Below, in pieces: positions 18,051 to 27,058 of a stretch of DNA of 39,475 nt. The translations under genes were made by a program, and so were the position numbers. The DNA is taken from positions 1-39,475 of the forward strand of contig JAIKWF010000057.1 in assembly GCA_024685005.1 (NCBI GenBank), read 5' to 3'. The notes beneath the pieces were generated by a model, which was given only the letters and a program-made list of their open reading frames with translations, made no database searches and was not told where the DNA came from. This stretch comes from Lachnospiraceae bacterium (GTDB lineage: Bacteria; Bacillota; Clostridia; Lachnospirales; Lachnospiraceae). Positions within the stretch are counted from its first letter, which is position 1. Each line of letters begins with the position of its first letter.

Positions 18051-19100
18051 CTATTCATCCAAAGGCGTAAGGGAATAAATTTCCGATAAAACCTCTGTGA
18101 TCTCTTCTTCATCGACGTAGATCTCCACATGCTTCTCTCCGTCGGTAACTGATTCTTCCACCGTTCTCTCGCCCTGCAAATTCTTAATTCCCCGGCTTTT
18201 GAATTCGATCAGACCGTTGGTGATCTTCGAAATATCATTACCGGTAAGGTCCGTAACCGCCACTTCCGAAAGCTGCCGGTAAATATCATTGACAAAGCCG
18301 GGCTCTTGCCGGATCTGTCCCTGAGCCTTCTGGTAAAAAGCATCCATATAAGCTCTCTGGCGTGCCATTCTCGTGGTGTTTTCTCCGTCACCGATTCCCA
18401 TTCTGCTGTGCAGAAAGATTTCAGCCTGCTGATCGGTAAGCTCTAAAGTTGCTCCCTTTACCATAGCCGGGTCCCAGCTGGAAAAGTCATCCTCCAGGGT
18501 TACCTGCACACCGCCGATGGCGTGATTGAGAAGTGGAATATCATCCATATTGAGTACATAGTACCCGTTTATCTTAACCTCTCCCAAAAATGCGGAGACC
18601 GTAGCTGTCATATTTGCGGCACACCCTTTCGGATCATCACCGTACCAGTGACCTGTACAGATCTGCTGTTCCAGGCTCGCTGTGATCTCTCCGTCCTCAT
18701 CCAGGCCGATGGCCACGGGGACGATGGTGTCGCGATCGATCTGCAACGCCGTGTAAGTCTTTTGTGTCCTGTTGATCACCAATAAAAGGATGAAATCAGC
18801 AAGATCCCCCTGAAATTCCTGTTGTCCGGATTCCTGTCCGCTGTGATCGGTACCCAGCAGAAGGTAACTTTCTATCTGATCATAATAGGCATATTCATCA
18901 CCGTCTATATCGATGATGCCTCTGGGCTTTTGAGCCGAATTGCCCGAGCCCTCTGCCACTTCCTTCGCCTTAGCCTGCTCCAGAAGCTCGTCCTTTGTGC
19001 CTGCTTCTGCCTTTCCCAGCAAAGCGCCTACTATGGCGATCACTGCAACAAACAGGACGCATCCGACAATAACCAGGATCTTTTTTTTCTTCTGTCCCAT
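18051..19100 (-). CDS. LytR-CpsA-Psr (LCP) family protein
   Basis: Probable phosphotransferase that links a polysaccharide or teichoic-type polymer to peptidoglycan on the outside of the membrane. An N-terminal membrane anchor is ILVIVGCVLFVAVIAIVGAL. The LCP domain starts at LLLGTDHSG, with ADFILLLVINRTQKTYTALQ and the Arg-containing DRDT (usually PRDT), then INGYYVLNMDDIPLLNHAIGGV and LHSRMGIGDGENTTRMARQR, the last carrying the conserved arginines. The C-terminal third after about residue 280 is less conserved. It is placed between cpsB and cpsC, so attachment of the polymer made under CpsCD control is its likely job. AGCAAGGA precedes the ATG. Confidence 0.92.
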   Translation of the reverse strand: MGQKKKKILVIVGCVLFVAVIAIVGALLGKAEAGTKDELLEQAKAKEVAEGSGNSAQKPRGIIDIDGDEYAYYDQIESYLLLGTDHSGQESGQQEFQGDLADFILLLVINRTQKTYTALQIDRDTIVPVAIGLDEDGEITASLEQQICTGHWYGDDPKGCAANMTATVSAFLGEVKINGYYVLNMDDIPLLNHAIGGVQVTLEDDFSSWDPAMVKGATLELTDQQAEIFLHSRMGIGDGENTTRMARQRAYMDAFYQKAQGQIRQEPGFVNDIYRQLSEVAVTDLTGNDISKITNGLIEFKSRGIKNLQGERTVEESVTDGEKHVEIYVDEEEITEVLSEIYSLTPLDE

Positions 19101-19131
19101 TCCTTGCTCCCGCCTTTTTGGGCCTGTTTAC

Positions 19132-19875
19132 TTACTCATACCACTCTGCGCCGGTATCTCCTAAAAGAAGCTTTTCTCCCAGGGTATCTGTTTCCTGCAG
19201 AGCCTGCCCTCCGATCTTCTCTTCGATCACTGCCCTTCCTTTTTGCAGATTCGGACATCTGCTTTCCATATTATGGCAATCACTTCCCAGAAGAACAGGA
19301 CCCTTTTCCTTTATATACTTCAGACAAAAATCTCTTTCGGAAAAGCGGAACAACCTGCCCGGGCGGAGAAACGGTCCTGCATTCAGCTGCGGGATCACCG
19401 GAAGGGAAAAAACTTCCTCCCAATAACGTTTATCCTTTTGAAAACCGTAATATCTCTCAATATGGGCTATGATCACCCGCAGGTCCCGATGTTCCAGGAT
19501 CTGTCTGATGTCTGCAACAACCTCCGCTGTCCACTGATCAAAGGGCATCTCCACCAAAAGCAAATCCGTCCCTCTGTAGCAAAGCTCCGCAAGGCGCTCG
19601 GCTCTTCCCATACCTGGGAAGTAATATACTTCTGCACCCACACAAATGGCCGGCACCGGACCCCATTCTTTCTTTTTTGAAAGAACCTTTTCAAGAGCCC
19701 GTTCCCGTTTCTCCAAAAAGTGATCAAATGATTCTCTGTGTGCATAAAAATGCGGGGTTGCGCAAATATGGCTGACGCCCTGCCTCGCCGATTCTTCCAA
19801 AAGTTCTCTGCTTACCTGCGAGGACCGGCTCCCGTCATCAATTCCGGGAAGTATATGTGTATGAACATCGATCAT
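19132..19875 (-). CDS. CpsB/YwqE-like PHP-family protein tyrosine phosphatase
   Basis: Metal-dependent phosphatase that dephosphorylates the CpsD kinase. PHP metal motifs are visible: DVHTHILPGIDDG at residues 3-15, ICATPHFY, VIIAHIERYYG and LLGSDCHNMESRCPN. Length of 247 residues agrees with CpsB and YwqE. It is the first gene of the polysaccharide operon and has a strong promoter about 40 bases upstream; the ATG follows GTGAGG. The set CpsB, LCP, CpsC and CpsD together is the complete phosphorylation module, while glycosyltransferases, flippase and polymerase are not in the window. Confidence 0.93.
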   Translation of the reverse strand: MIDVHTHILPGIDDGSRSSQVSRELLEESARQGVSHICATPHFYAHRESFDHFLEKRERALEKVLSKKKEWGPVPAICVGAEVYYFPGMGRAERLAELCYRGTDLLLVEMPFDQWTAEVVADIRQILEHRDLRVIIAHIERYYGFQKDKRYWEEVFSLPVIPQLNAGPFLRPGRLFRFSERDFCLKYIKEKGPVLLGSDCHNMESRCPNLQKGRAVIEEKIGGQALQETDTLGEKLLLGDTGAEWYE

Positions 19876-19911
19876 GTCATATCCTCACTTCCCTAATTAT
19901 ATTACCTTCGC

Positions 19912-19940
19912 ATAATACAATAACACGGACTATTTGTCAA
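19912..19940 (-). promoter_or_regulatory. Sigma-A promoter of the polysaccharide operon
   Basis: Minus-strand TTGACA (19940-19935) and TATTAT (19917-19912) with a 17-base spacer, about 37 bases upstream of the cpsB start. The -35 box begins two bases after the hairpin that follows pta. Confidence 0.82.
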
Positions 19941-19942
19941 GA

Positions 19943-19965
19943 CCGCCGGTCCAAAGGGCCGGCGG
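19943..19965 (-). terminator. GC-rich hairpin after pta, weak-tailed terminator
   Basis: A 10-base-pair stem (CCGCCGGCCC/GGACCGGCGG, one G-T pair) with a 3-base loop lies 15 bases after the pta stop. The base after the stem is TCTTGAC rather than a T run, so termination may be partial. The T run lies on the 5' side of the stem for this strand. Confidence 0.55.
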
Positions 19966-19980
19966 AAAAAACGAATTTCC

Positions 19981-20982
19981 TTATAAAAGCTGGGCCTGAA
20001 CGGCTGTCAAAGCCACAACACCCACGATATCTTCCCAGGAACATCCTCTGGAAAGGTCGTTTACGGGCTTGGCGATTCCCTGCAGCATGGGACCGTATGC
20101 TTCGGCCTTTGCCAGGCGCTGTACCAGCTTGTAGCTGATATTACCGCAGTCAAGATTGGGGAACACCAGTACATTGGCTCTTCCCGCAACGTCACTGCCG
20201 GGTGCTTTGGATTTTGCTACGGCAGGTACCAGAGCGGCATCTGTCTGCAGTTCTCCGTCGATGCAAAGATAAGGATATTGCTCCTTTGCCAGCTTGGTTG
20301 CTTCCACCACCTTATCTACCAATTCATGCTTGGCAGATCCCTTTGTGGAGTGGGACAACATAGCAATGATGGGCTTTGCTCCCACAAGAGACTGGAAGCT
20401 CTTTGCAGAGGATTCCGCAATGGCCGCAAGCTGGTCTGCGGTAGGATCCTGATTCAGACCGCAATCCGCAAACAGGAAGGTTCCGTTGTGTCCGTATTCG
20501 CAATCCGGCACATCAATGATGAAAAATCCGGATACCAGTTTCACGCCGGGGGCCGTCTTTAAGATCTGCAGAGCGGGACGAAGGGTATCTGCCGTTGCAT
20601 GGCAGGCTCCGGCCACCATTCCGTCTGCATCATTTGCCTTAACCATGATCACGCCGAAGGTGAGGAAATCACTGAGCAGGATCTCTCTTGCTTTCTCCGG
20701 TGTCATGCCCTTTGCTTTTCTGGTTTCATACAAAAGCTCCACATACTCATCGAATTTGGGAGTTGTGGCGGGATTGACGATCTTCACACCGTCCAGTTCC
20801 ACTTCCAGCCATCTGGCACCATCCATGATCTTTTCCTCGTCACCCACCATTACAAGGTTAGCAATGCCTTCCTCCAGAATATGGGATGCGGCGATCAGTG
20901 TTCGTTTGTCGTTGGTTTCCGGCAATACGATGGTTTTCTTGTCCATTCTTGCTTTGTCTTTGATCAAATCAATATAAGTCAT
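19981..20982 (-). CDS. pta: Phosphate acetyltransferase
   Basis: Interconverts acetyl-CoA and acetyl phosphate, the first step of acetate formation in fermenters. The 333-residue protein is the short Pta form without the N-terminal regulatory domain. Family motifs include LPETNDKRT, ADTLRPALQI, VSGFFIIDVPD and the C-terminal KAPGSDVAGRANVLVFPNLDCGNISYK. I chose ATG 20982 because GAGGAGGGTACT is directly upstream; the frame opens at 21018, inside the upstream gene. No acetate kinase gene follows, as it would in many clostridia; the next gene downstream is cpsB with its own promoter. It lies 10 bases after tmcAL. Confidence 0.95.
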   Translation of the reverse strand: MTYIDLIKDKARMDKKTIVLPETNDKRTLIAASHILEEGIANLVMVGDEEKIMDGARWLEVELDGVKIVNPATTPKFDEYVELLYETRKAKGMTPEKAREILLSDFLTFGVIMVKANDADGMVAGACHATADTLRPALQILKTAPGVKLVSGFFIIDVPDCEYGHNGTFLFADCGLNQDPTADQLAAIAESSAKSFQSLVGAKPIIAMLSHSTKGSAKHELVDKVVEATKLAKEQYPYLCIDGELQTDAALVPAVAKSKAPGSDVAGRANVLVFPNLDCGNISYKLVQRLAKAEAYGPMLQGIAKPVNDLSRGCSWEDIVGVVALTAVQAQLL

Positions 20983-20992
20983 AGTACCCTCC

Positions 20993-22252
20993 TCAGATCT
21001 TGATGATCTGTCTTTCATATTCGCTCAGCAGTCCCGCTCCGAATTTGTCCGCCACAATACTTTCATAAATATGGGTCGCCAAAACGTCCCGGTCAAACTG
21101 CCTTCTTGCTATTTCTTCTTTCAAACGGTCACCCTCTGAAACACGGGTGATAATGGGTTTTTTGGATTTTTTTTGGATCTGTGCCAGAAGATCCTGTGCA
21201 TCTTCCCGAAATCCCAGGACTCTGGTATAAAACACATTTCCGTTTTCCTTATATCTGTCCATGTCAGCACTTCGTACATTCAAAAGGATGTGACAAAGGA
21301 TCCTGCTGATCCGGGCATAGGTCACATCTTTGCTCTTTAAATGATCACAGAACTGCTCGAAGGTATAGGCTTTATTTGTAACCTTTACCAGCTTGTCCGA
21401 AAGATCATCGCTCACATCGGCGAAAGAAGTATAGCCATGGGAGCGTTCCAGAAGCAGCTTGTACACCAGCATGGTAGAAAGGTCATTGGGGAATATGGGA
21501 TATCTGTTGCCAAACCGTTCAAAGAGGATTTCGTATACATCCTCGGGAACCTGCATCCGTACCCGTTCGATCACATCCCGAAAATTTTCCGGCCGCATCT
21601 CAGCGCTTCGAATTGTCTGCCGAAGAGCCTGAGAAGAAGCAAATCCCTGATCCAGCCGGTAGGAATGGTAATCCGAATTCGTCCTGCGGATCGCCACCGG
21701 TCGTATGGTAGAATGCATGCGTATCAGAGACTTGATATACTCGATGCCGAGAATATTGTTGGGCGCCACGATCAGATCCTGCCGCTGGGCAAACCCCGGA
21801 AGGCAATGGAGCAGCGCCTGGTTTCTGGCCCTGGGATACGTTTTTCCGTTTTTCAGTTCATTTTTCAGAATGGTTTTAAATTCCTCGGATTCCTCGGAAA
21901 GTACTTCCGCAATGGGATACAGGTCGTCCACGCTGCCGGCTTCCGAACCAAAGCAGACACTGTCCACCACACCCAGGGACATCATCACCGACATAGCCCC
22001 GGAAGCAAAATGCTCCGCGCTGGAGCAGGCAAAGGCAGAGGGAAGCTCCACCACCAGATCCGCGCCGTTTTGCAGCGCCATCCGAGTCCGCTCGTATTTG
22101 TCAATAATGGCCGGCGTACCCCGCTGGGTAAAATCGCCGCTCATGACCACTACGATCTTGTCCGCACCAGTCTCCTGTCTGGCTTTTTGCAAATGATACC
22201 TGTGCCCCTTATGAAAGGGATTGTACTCCGCAACTACCCCCGTTACTTTCAT
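20993..22252 (-). CDS. tmcAL: tRNA(Met) cytidine acetate ligase TmcAL (YlbM family)
   Basis: Nucleotidyltransferase-like enzyme that uses acetate and ATP to acetylate the wobble cytidine of elongator tRNA-Met. The N-terminal VVAEYNPFHKGHRYHL contains the HxGH nucleotide motif, followed by VVVMSGDFTQRGTPAI and the conserved VVELPSAFACSSAEHFA. Length of 419 residues is usual. ATG 22252 is preferred because GGGGGGAATGGTT gives proper spacing; the ATG at 22258 is too close to the ribosome site. It has its own promoter and precedes pta; the pairing with acetate metabolism is common in Firmicutes and may be functional, as the ligase uses acetate. Confidence 0.93.
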   Translation of the reverse strand: MKVTGVVAEYNPFHKGHRYHLQKARQETGADKIVVVMSGDFTQRGTPAIIDKYERTRMALQNGADLVVELPSAFACSSAEHFASGAMSVMMSLGVVDSVCFGSEAGSVDDLYPIAEVLSEESEEFKTILKNELKNGKTYPRARNQALLHCLPGFAQRQDLIVAPNNILGIEYIKSLIRMHSTIRPVAIRRTNSDYHSYRLDQGFASSQALRQTIRSAEMRPENFRDVIERVRMQVPEDVYEILFERFGNRYPIFPNDLSTMLVYKLLLERSHGYTSFADVSDDLSDKLVKVTNKAYTFEQFCDHLKSKDVTYARISRILCHILLNVRSADMDRYKENGNVFYTRVLGFREDAQDLLAQIQKKSKKPIITRVSEGDRLKEEIARRQFDRDVLATHIYESIVADKFGAGLLSEYERQIIKI

Positions 22253-22297
22253 AACCATTCCCCCCTAAACATGTAAATAATGCATCACTCAGATTTG

Positions 22298-22306
22298 ATT
22301 ATACCA
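22298..22306 (-). promoter_or_regulatory. Extended -10 promoter of tmcAL-pta
   Basis: Minus-strand TGGTATAAT, an exact extended -10 element, lies about 46 bases upstream of the tmcAL start. No good -35 box is seen at 17 bases, which is tolerated with an extended -10. Confidence 0.55.
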
Positions 22307-22327
22307 CAAAATTTCCAAACTGGCATA

Positions 22328-23692
22328 TCAGTTTTTAAAAGAATGAATAGGAGCAGGAATCCTGCCTCCTCTGGCAATGAATGCATCGCATCCGAAGGAA
22401 TTCACCGGCATGATGGGTGCATAACCCAAAAGACCTCCGAATTCCACCTTCTCTCCCACACCTTTTCCGATCACGGGGATCACTCTGACGGCCGTGGTCT
22501 TGGCATTGACCATTCCGATGGCCATCTCATCCGCGATCATACCGGAAATGCTTGCCGCGCTGGTATCACCGGGAACGGCGATCATGTCCAGTCCCACGCT
22601 GCAGACACAGGTCATGGCTTCCAGCTTTTCGATGGAAAGGGCTCCGTCCATCACCGCATCGATCATTCCCTGATCTTCGCTGACAGGGATAAAGGCTCCC
22701 GAAAGGCCTCCCACATAGGAAGATGCCATAACGCCGCCCTTTTTCACCTGATCGTTCAAAAGTGCCAGCGCAGCCGTTGTACCGGGTGCTCCCGCTCTTT
22801 CCAATCCGATTTCACATAAAATATCAGCAACGGAATCTCCGATGGCCGGCGTAGGCGCCAGGGAAAGATCCACGATACCAAAGGGAATGTTCAGTCTTCT
22901 GGAGGCTTCTTTTGCCACCAGCTGTCCAACTCTTGTCACCTTAAATGCCGTCTTTTTGATGGTCTCGCAAAGTACCTCAAAGCTTTCTCCACGCACTTTT
23001 TCCAATGCGGTCCTTACAACGCCCGGTCCGGAAACGCCTACGTTGATCACCGCATCCGCTTCCGTAACACCGTGAAAAGCCCCTGCCATAAAGGGATTGT
23101 CATCCGGCGCATTGCAAAATACCACAAGCTTTGCACAGCCCAGAGAATCCGCCTCCTTTGTTTTCTCAGCGGTTTCCAGGATCACCTTTCCCATCAGCGC
23201 CACTGCATCCATATTGATGCCGCACCGGGTAGAGCCCAGATTAACGGAGCTGCAGACCCGTTCCGTGGTGGAAAGCGCCAGCGGGATGGACCTGATCAAA
23301 AGCTCATCTGCCTTGGTCATTCCCTTGGATACCAGTGCGGAATAACCGCCGATAAAATTCACTCCTACGGTTTTTCCGGCTTCATCCAACATTTTTGCGA
23401 ATGCTGCAAAGTCCTCTTCCGTTTTGCAGGATGCGCCGCCCACCAGTGCGATGGGAGTTACGCTGACTCTTTTATTTACAATGGGAATACCGTATTCTTT
23501 CTCAATATACTCCGCAACTTCCGTCTGTTTTTCTGCGGTTTTGCAGATCTTGTCATAGCATTTTTTCCTGCACTTTTCTCCGTCTGAGTCAATGCAGTCT
23601 AAAAGACTGATCCCGATGGTAATGGTCCTGACATCGAGATTCTCCTTTTCCACCATTTCATTTGTTTCGTTTACTTCGTATTGACTGATCAT
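22328..23692 (-). CDS. UPF0210 (PFL/DUF711) family protein
   Basis: Conserved protein of unknown function, 454 residues, the usual family length. The N-terminus ([29 protein letters not shown] region) and the glycine-rich segments [22 protein letters not shown] and [19 protein letters not shown] are typical. The family adopts a pyruvate-formate-lyase-like barrel in the one structural class I recall, but no reaction is known. It follows an ACT-domain protein by 29 bases, a pairing conserved across Firmicutes and archaea that suggests control by a small ligand. AAAGGGAAAGAAC precedes the ATG. Confidence 0.92.
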   Translation of the reverse strand: MISQYEVNETNEMVEKENLDVRTITIGISLLDCIDSDGEKCRKKCYDKICKTAEKQTEVAEYIEKEYGIPIVNKRVSVTPIALVGGASCKTEEDFAAFAKMLDEAGKTVGVNFIGGYSALVSKGMTKADELLIRSIPLALSTTERVCSSVNLGSTRCGINMDAVALMGKVILETAEKTKEADSLGCAKLVVFCNAPDDNPFMAGAFHGVTEADAVINVGVSGPGVVRTALEKVRGESFEVLCETIKKTAFKVTRVGQLVAKEASRRLNIPFGIVDLSLAPTPAIGDSVADILCEIGLERAGAPGTTAALALLNDQVKKGGVMASSYVGGLSGAFIPVSEDQGMIDAVMDGALSIEKLEAMTCVCSVGLDMIAVPGDTSAASISGMIADEMAIGMVNAKTTAVRVIPVIGKGVGEKVEFGGLLGYAPIMPVNSFGCDAFIARGGRIPAPIHSFKN

Positions 23693-23721
23693 GTTCTTTC
23701 CCTTTATTCCTGTTTTCTTTA

Positions 23722-24000
23722 TCAGATTCTGTGCATGGAGTCAAAGATCTCCTCTAACTGGCATTTAATGGAGACGCCGATCCCTTCTCCCACTTTCTGC
23801 AGATCATCGGCCATATCCCCGAAGGAGACAGTTGCCTTTTCCCGATCCACCACCATCATCATATTGAAATAGTTCCCTGCAACGATGGTCTGGGAGATGT
23901 CCAGAATATTGATCTGCTTTTCAGCAAGATAGGTACAAACCTTTGCGATGATCCCTACGGAATCCTTCCCGACTACCGTGATGATTGTTTTGTTGTTCAT
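23722..24000 (-). CDS. ACT domain protein (UPF0237)
   Basis: Small ligand-binding protein of 92 residues formed by tandem halves of an ACT/GcvR-like fold. The start [32 protein letters not shown] is the classic ACT glycine/aspartate turn, and [10 protein letters not shown] is the matching strand. It lies 29 bases before the UPF0210 gene and probably regulates or assists that protein. AAGGAAAGGAAATGCAAC precedes the ATG. The ligand is unknown. Confidence 0.93.
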   Translation of the reverse strand: MNNKTIITVVGKDSVGIIAKVCTYLAEKQINILDISQTIVAGNYFNMMMVVDREKATVSFGDMADDLQKVGEGIGVSIKCQLEEIFDSMHRI

Positions 24001-24039
24001 GTTGCATTTCCTTTCCTTTTGTATGTTATTGCTAACTTT

Positions 24040-24840
24040 TTATACCAGTTCCAAAAGATCTCCCGGCTCTTCCCTGCTTGCCACGCGGATATCAAAATCA
24101 TCTGCGCGATAAGGATTTTCCCCGAGAGAGACCTCCAGCCTGACGGCTTCTTCCGCCAGCTGCGGCAGGTTATTTTCCCGGCTTAAATGTCCCAGCCAGA
24201 TCCGTTTGATCTTATCATGCAGGATCCTTCCCAGAAGCTGTCCCGCTGCCTCGTTGCAAAGATGCCCCTTTTCCGACAGGATCCTCTGCTTCAGGGGATA
24301 AGGATATCCACCCACCATCAGCATATTGATATCATGATTGGATTCCAAAAGGATCGCATCCAGTCCCGTTAGAAAGGCTACGATGGACTCATCATAGCAT
24401 CCCATATCCGTAGCCACCGCAACGCTGTTATTCTGACTGCTCACCCGGTAGCATACCGGATCCTGGGCATCGTGGGATACCGGATGTGCTTCCACTTTCA
24501 GGCTCCCTACTTCACTAATTTCGTGTCTGTCGATGATCTGATACAGGTCACTGTCGATCATTCCCACGGATCTGCAGGTCTGTATTCCCCGCACCGTTCC
24601 TGCGGTAGCATAGATGGGAATATTGTATTTTCTGGATAAAACTCCCAGCCCCGATATATGATCGCTGTGTTCATGTGTAACAAAAATACCGTCCAGCTCC
24701 TTCGGGGTGATCCCCGCCAGCTGTAATCCGTTTTCTATTCTCTTGCCGCTGATTCCGGCATCGATGAGGATATGCGTGGTATCGTCTCCGATATAAATGC
24801 AATTCCCGCTGCTGCCGCTGGCAATACTCATCATTCTCAT
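24040..24840 (-). CDS. Metallo-beta-lactamase fold hydrolase, WalJ/YycJ type
   Basis: MBL-fold enzyme of 266 residues. The zinc motif THEHSDH is at residues 55-61, with further ligands at HPVSHDAQDP and near ATDMGCYDES and LGHLSREN. The N-terminus MRMMSIASGSSGNCIYIG matches the YycJ group, which in Bacillus is encoded beside the WalKR cell-wall regulators and is reported to have nuclease activity. Here no walRK is nearby; it follows the FtsA-like gene by 19 bases. Nuclease function is by homology only. Confidence 0.9.
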   Translation of the reverse strand: MRMMSIASGSSGNCIYIGDDTTHILIDAGISGKRIENGLQLAGITPKELDGIFVTHEHSDHISGLGVLSRKYNIPIYATAGTVRGIQTCRSVGMIDSDLYQIIDRHEISEVGSLKVEAHPVSHDAQDPVCYRVSSQNNSVAVATDMGCYDESIVAFLTGLDAILLESNHDINMLMVGGYPYPLKQRILSEKGHLCNEAAGQLLGRILHDKIKRIWLGHLSRENNLPQLAEEAVRLEVSLGENPYRADDFDIRVASREEPGDLLELV

Positions 24841-24859
24841 TTTTCAAAAAGCTCCGTAC

Positions 24860-27046
24860 TTAATTTTTCCAGGAAATGGAGATCACGTCTCCGTCATGGA
24901 GCTGCTCCACATACTGGGCTCTCCTGCCGTTGAGCAAAGTCTCTACGCTCCTGCCCTGGGGCTTGGAAAGATCAAAATCTATATAATCAAACACGTCTAC
25001 GTATACGTAGGATTCTTTTCCCCGCAAAGTGATCTGCTCATCATTCACCGTTACGGTGCAGGGCACTGCGATCCCGGATTTTTTTGCCGGCTCTTCTTCG
25101 GCTGCGTTCTCCTTTGATTCTTCCGCATTGCTCTCCGCTCCGGCTCCCTCCGGTGCAGTTCCGTCCGGCTCATCTGCGTCCGGCTCTCCTTCTGCTTCCT
25201 CAGGATTCTCCTGCGTATTATAATCCATGTCCGGCTGCCTAAGGGTCCACTCCACCGTGAAGTTGTCATAGACCTTTCCGTCTTTTCCCGCAGGTTCGTG
25301 ATTGATCAGCATGATCTGATCCTCATCCGGCGCAACGTCCATGACCTCAGCTACCTGGTCCACGGTATAGTAAGGCAGGATCTCCACATCATCCCCTTCG
25401 CAGATTTCGTAATCCGGCGTTTTCAGCTCGCCGTTTACGGATGCAAACTTAGGCAATGTGTATGTTTCCTTATTGATCTGCACTTTAATGCTCTCTCCGC
25501 TTTCGGGAAGTCTGCTAAGCGTCATGCTGCCGGCTTCACCCTTGGTGGAAGGCTGCACAGCGATCACATCGTTGGAGTGAATGGGCGTATTGATATCCGC
25601 ATTTTTCCCGTTTACAGTGATCCTGCAGCTTTCTCCCAACTGTCCTCTCACCGATCTGGGCTTTTTATTGAACAGAAAGCTTAAAGGTTCTCCCCGCTTG
25701 GGAAACAGGTCTTCATTGGAAAAGCCTGCTCCCATGGCAGCATCCACAACCGCCAGATGGGTATTGTCATACAGCTTGATCCGTTCACCGTTAAAGGTGA
25801 CAAAAATAAAATTGTTGCTCTGCTGATAAAAATTCAGGCAGATACCGATAGGTGTTACCAGAAGCGAATCTTTTACAATGTCCTTTTGCAGAAAACGGAT
25901 CTTCTGCATCACTTCTTCTCCCCGCACCGCGCATCTGTTTCGGGCGATCCCCAGTCTGTCAGCCACGGCATCGGTATAGCCTGCGATCTTTCCGCCGCCG
26001 CCTACCACAAAGACGGCACTTACGGGCTTATCCGCGTTCAGTTCCATGATCTTGTCCGCCGCCCGGGTAGCCAGATCTTCAATGCGGCTGCCCAGTGTCT
26101 CCAGAACCTCTTCTCTGGTAATGGTTTGGGCCAGCCCCATAATATCCTTATATTCAACACTTTCAGACTCTGCAATGCCGGTCTTGATGTGCTCCGCTTC
26201 TGCAAAATCAACCAGGCAGTGTCTGGCAATCTCCTCTGTCAAAAGATCCCCTGCCACGGGAAGCATTCCGTAGGCTACGATGGATCCGTCTCTTGTAATG
26301 GAAATATCGCTGGTACCTGCCCCCACATCAATGAGTGCAATGTTCAGCATCCGGTAGCTTTCCGGCACCGCCAGTTCCATGGCTGCAATAGGCTCCAGGG
26401 TCAGATTGGCAACTTCAAGCCCTGCCATCTCCACAGCCTTATACAATCCGTCCACAACCTCGTCCGGCAAAAAAGTAGCGATCAGATCCGCTGCCACGCT
26501 TCTTGCTTTGTGGTTTTCCAGGTTGCTCATGGGATAATGGTTCATATAATACTTCATCACCGTATAGCCCACGCAGTAAAACTTCAGATCCGACTGATTC
26601 TCCGATACAAAGGTTTCGTAGGCTTTTTCGATCCCAAGAGAATCCAGCGCAAAAATATCCTCCCTGGTGATGGTCTTTTCCTCTTCATATTCCATTTCCA
26701 CATGGGTATTGACGGTTCGGAGCACACGTCCTGCTGCTGCGATGCATACGCTTTTCAGCTTCTCGCCGGTCTCCTCCTCCAGCGCTGCCGTAACTTCGCG
26801 GATGGTTTCTCCCACAGCTGCGATATCGTGGATCTGTCCGTCGATCATAGCCCTTGTATCATGTTCTTTTACCTTTTGGGCCATAACGGTAAAACCGTCT
26901 TTTTCCGGATATCCCAGGGTACCTACAATGCTTCTGGTCCCGATGTCCAGACCATATACGAAATTTCCTGCCGCCTTCGTCTTTTTTCCTTCGGCTACGG
27001 ATTTTTGTCTTGAATTTTTCGTTTTGCTTTCTGCAGCCTTAGCCAT
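24860..27046 (-). CDS. FtsA-like actin-fold ATPase with extra C-terminal domains
   Basis: Actin-superfamily protein of 728 residues, far longer than canonical FtsA (about 420). The ATPase core is clear: phosphate-1 VYGLDIGTRS (about 30-39), an SHS2-like insert, phosphate-2 LIDVGAGTSDISI and adenosine motif VFVVGGGGKIAGY. After residue 400 come several small beta-rich segments (RSVRGQLGESCRITVNGKN, then a possible beta-grasp unit), an acidic Glu/Ala/Pro linker (about 595-650) and a last domain ending DGDVISISWKN. The C-terminal amphipathic helix that ties FtsA to the membrane is not evident. An N-terminal Lys/Ala-rich tail of about 27 residues precedes the core. It lies between coaE and the MBL gene and is likely a paralogue rather than the divisome FtsA. 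GGGAGAAGG precedes the ATG. Confidence 0.86.
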   Translation of the reverse strand: MAKAAESKTKNSRQKSVAEGKKTKAAGNFVYGLDIGTRSIVGTLGYPEKDGFTVMAQKVKEHDTRAMIDGQIHDIAAVGETIREVTAALEEETGEKLKSVCIAAAGRVLRTVNTHVEMEYEEEKTITREDIFALDSLGIEKAYETFVSENQSDLKFYCVGYTVMKYYMNHYPMSNLENHKARSVAADLIATFLPDEVVDGLYKAVEMAGLEVANLTLEPIAAMELAVPESYRMLNIALIDVGAGTSDISITRDGSIVAYGMLPVAGDLLTEEIARHCLVDFAEAEHIKTGIAESESVEYKDIMGLAQTITREEVLETLGSRIEDLATRAADKIMELNADKPVSAVFVVGGGGKIAGYTDAVADRLGIARNRCAVRGEEVMQKIRFLQKDIVKDSLLVTPIGICLNFYQQSNNFIFVTFNGERIKLYDNTHLAVVDAAMGAGFSNEDLFPKRGEPLSFLFNKKPRSVRGQLGESCRITVNGKNADINTPIHSNDVIAVQPSTKGEAGSMTLSRLPESGESIKVQINKETYTLPKFASVNGELKTPDYEICEGDDVEILPYYTVDQVAEVMDVAPDEDQIMLINHEPAGKDGKVYDNFTVEWTLRQPDMDYNTQENPEEAEGEPDADEPDGTAPEGAGAESNAEESKENAAEEEPAKKSGIAVPCTVTVNDEQITLRGKESYVYVDVFDYIDFDLSKPQGRSVETLLNGRRAQYVEQLHDGDVISISWKN

Positions 27047-27058
27047 ATCCTTCTCCCG

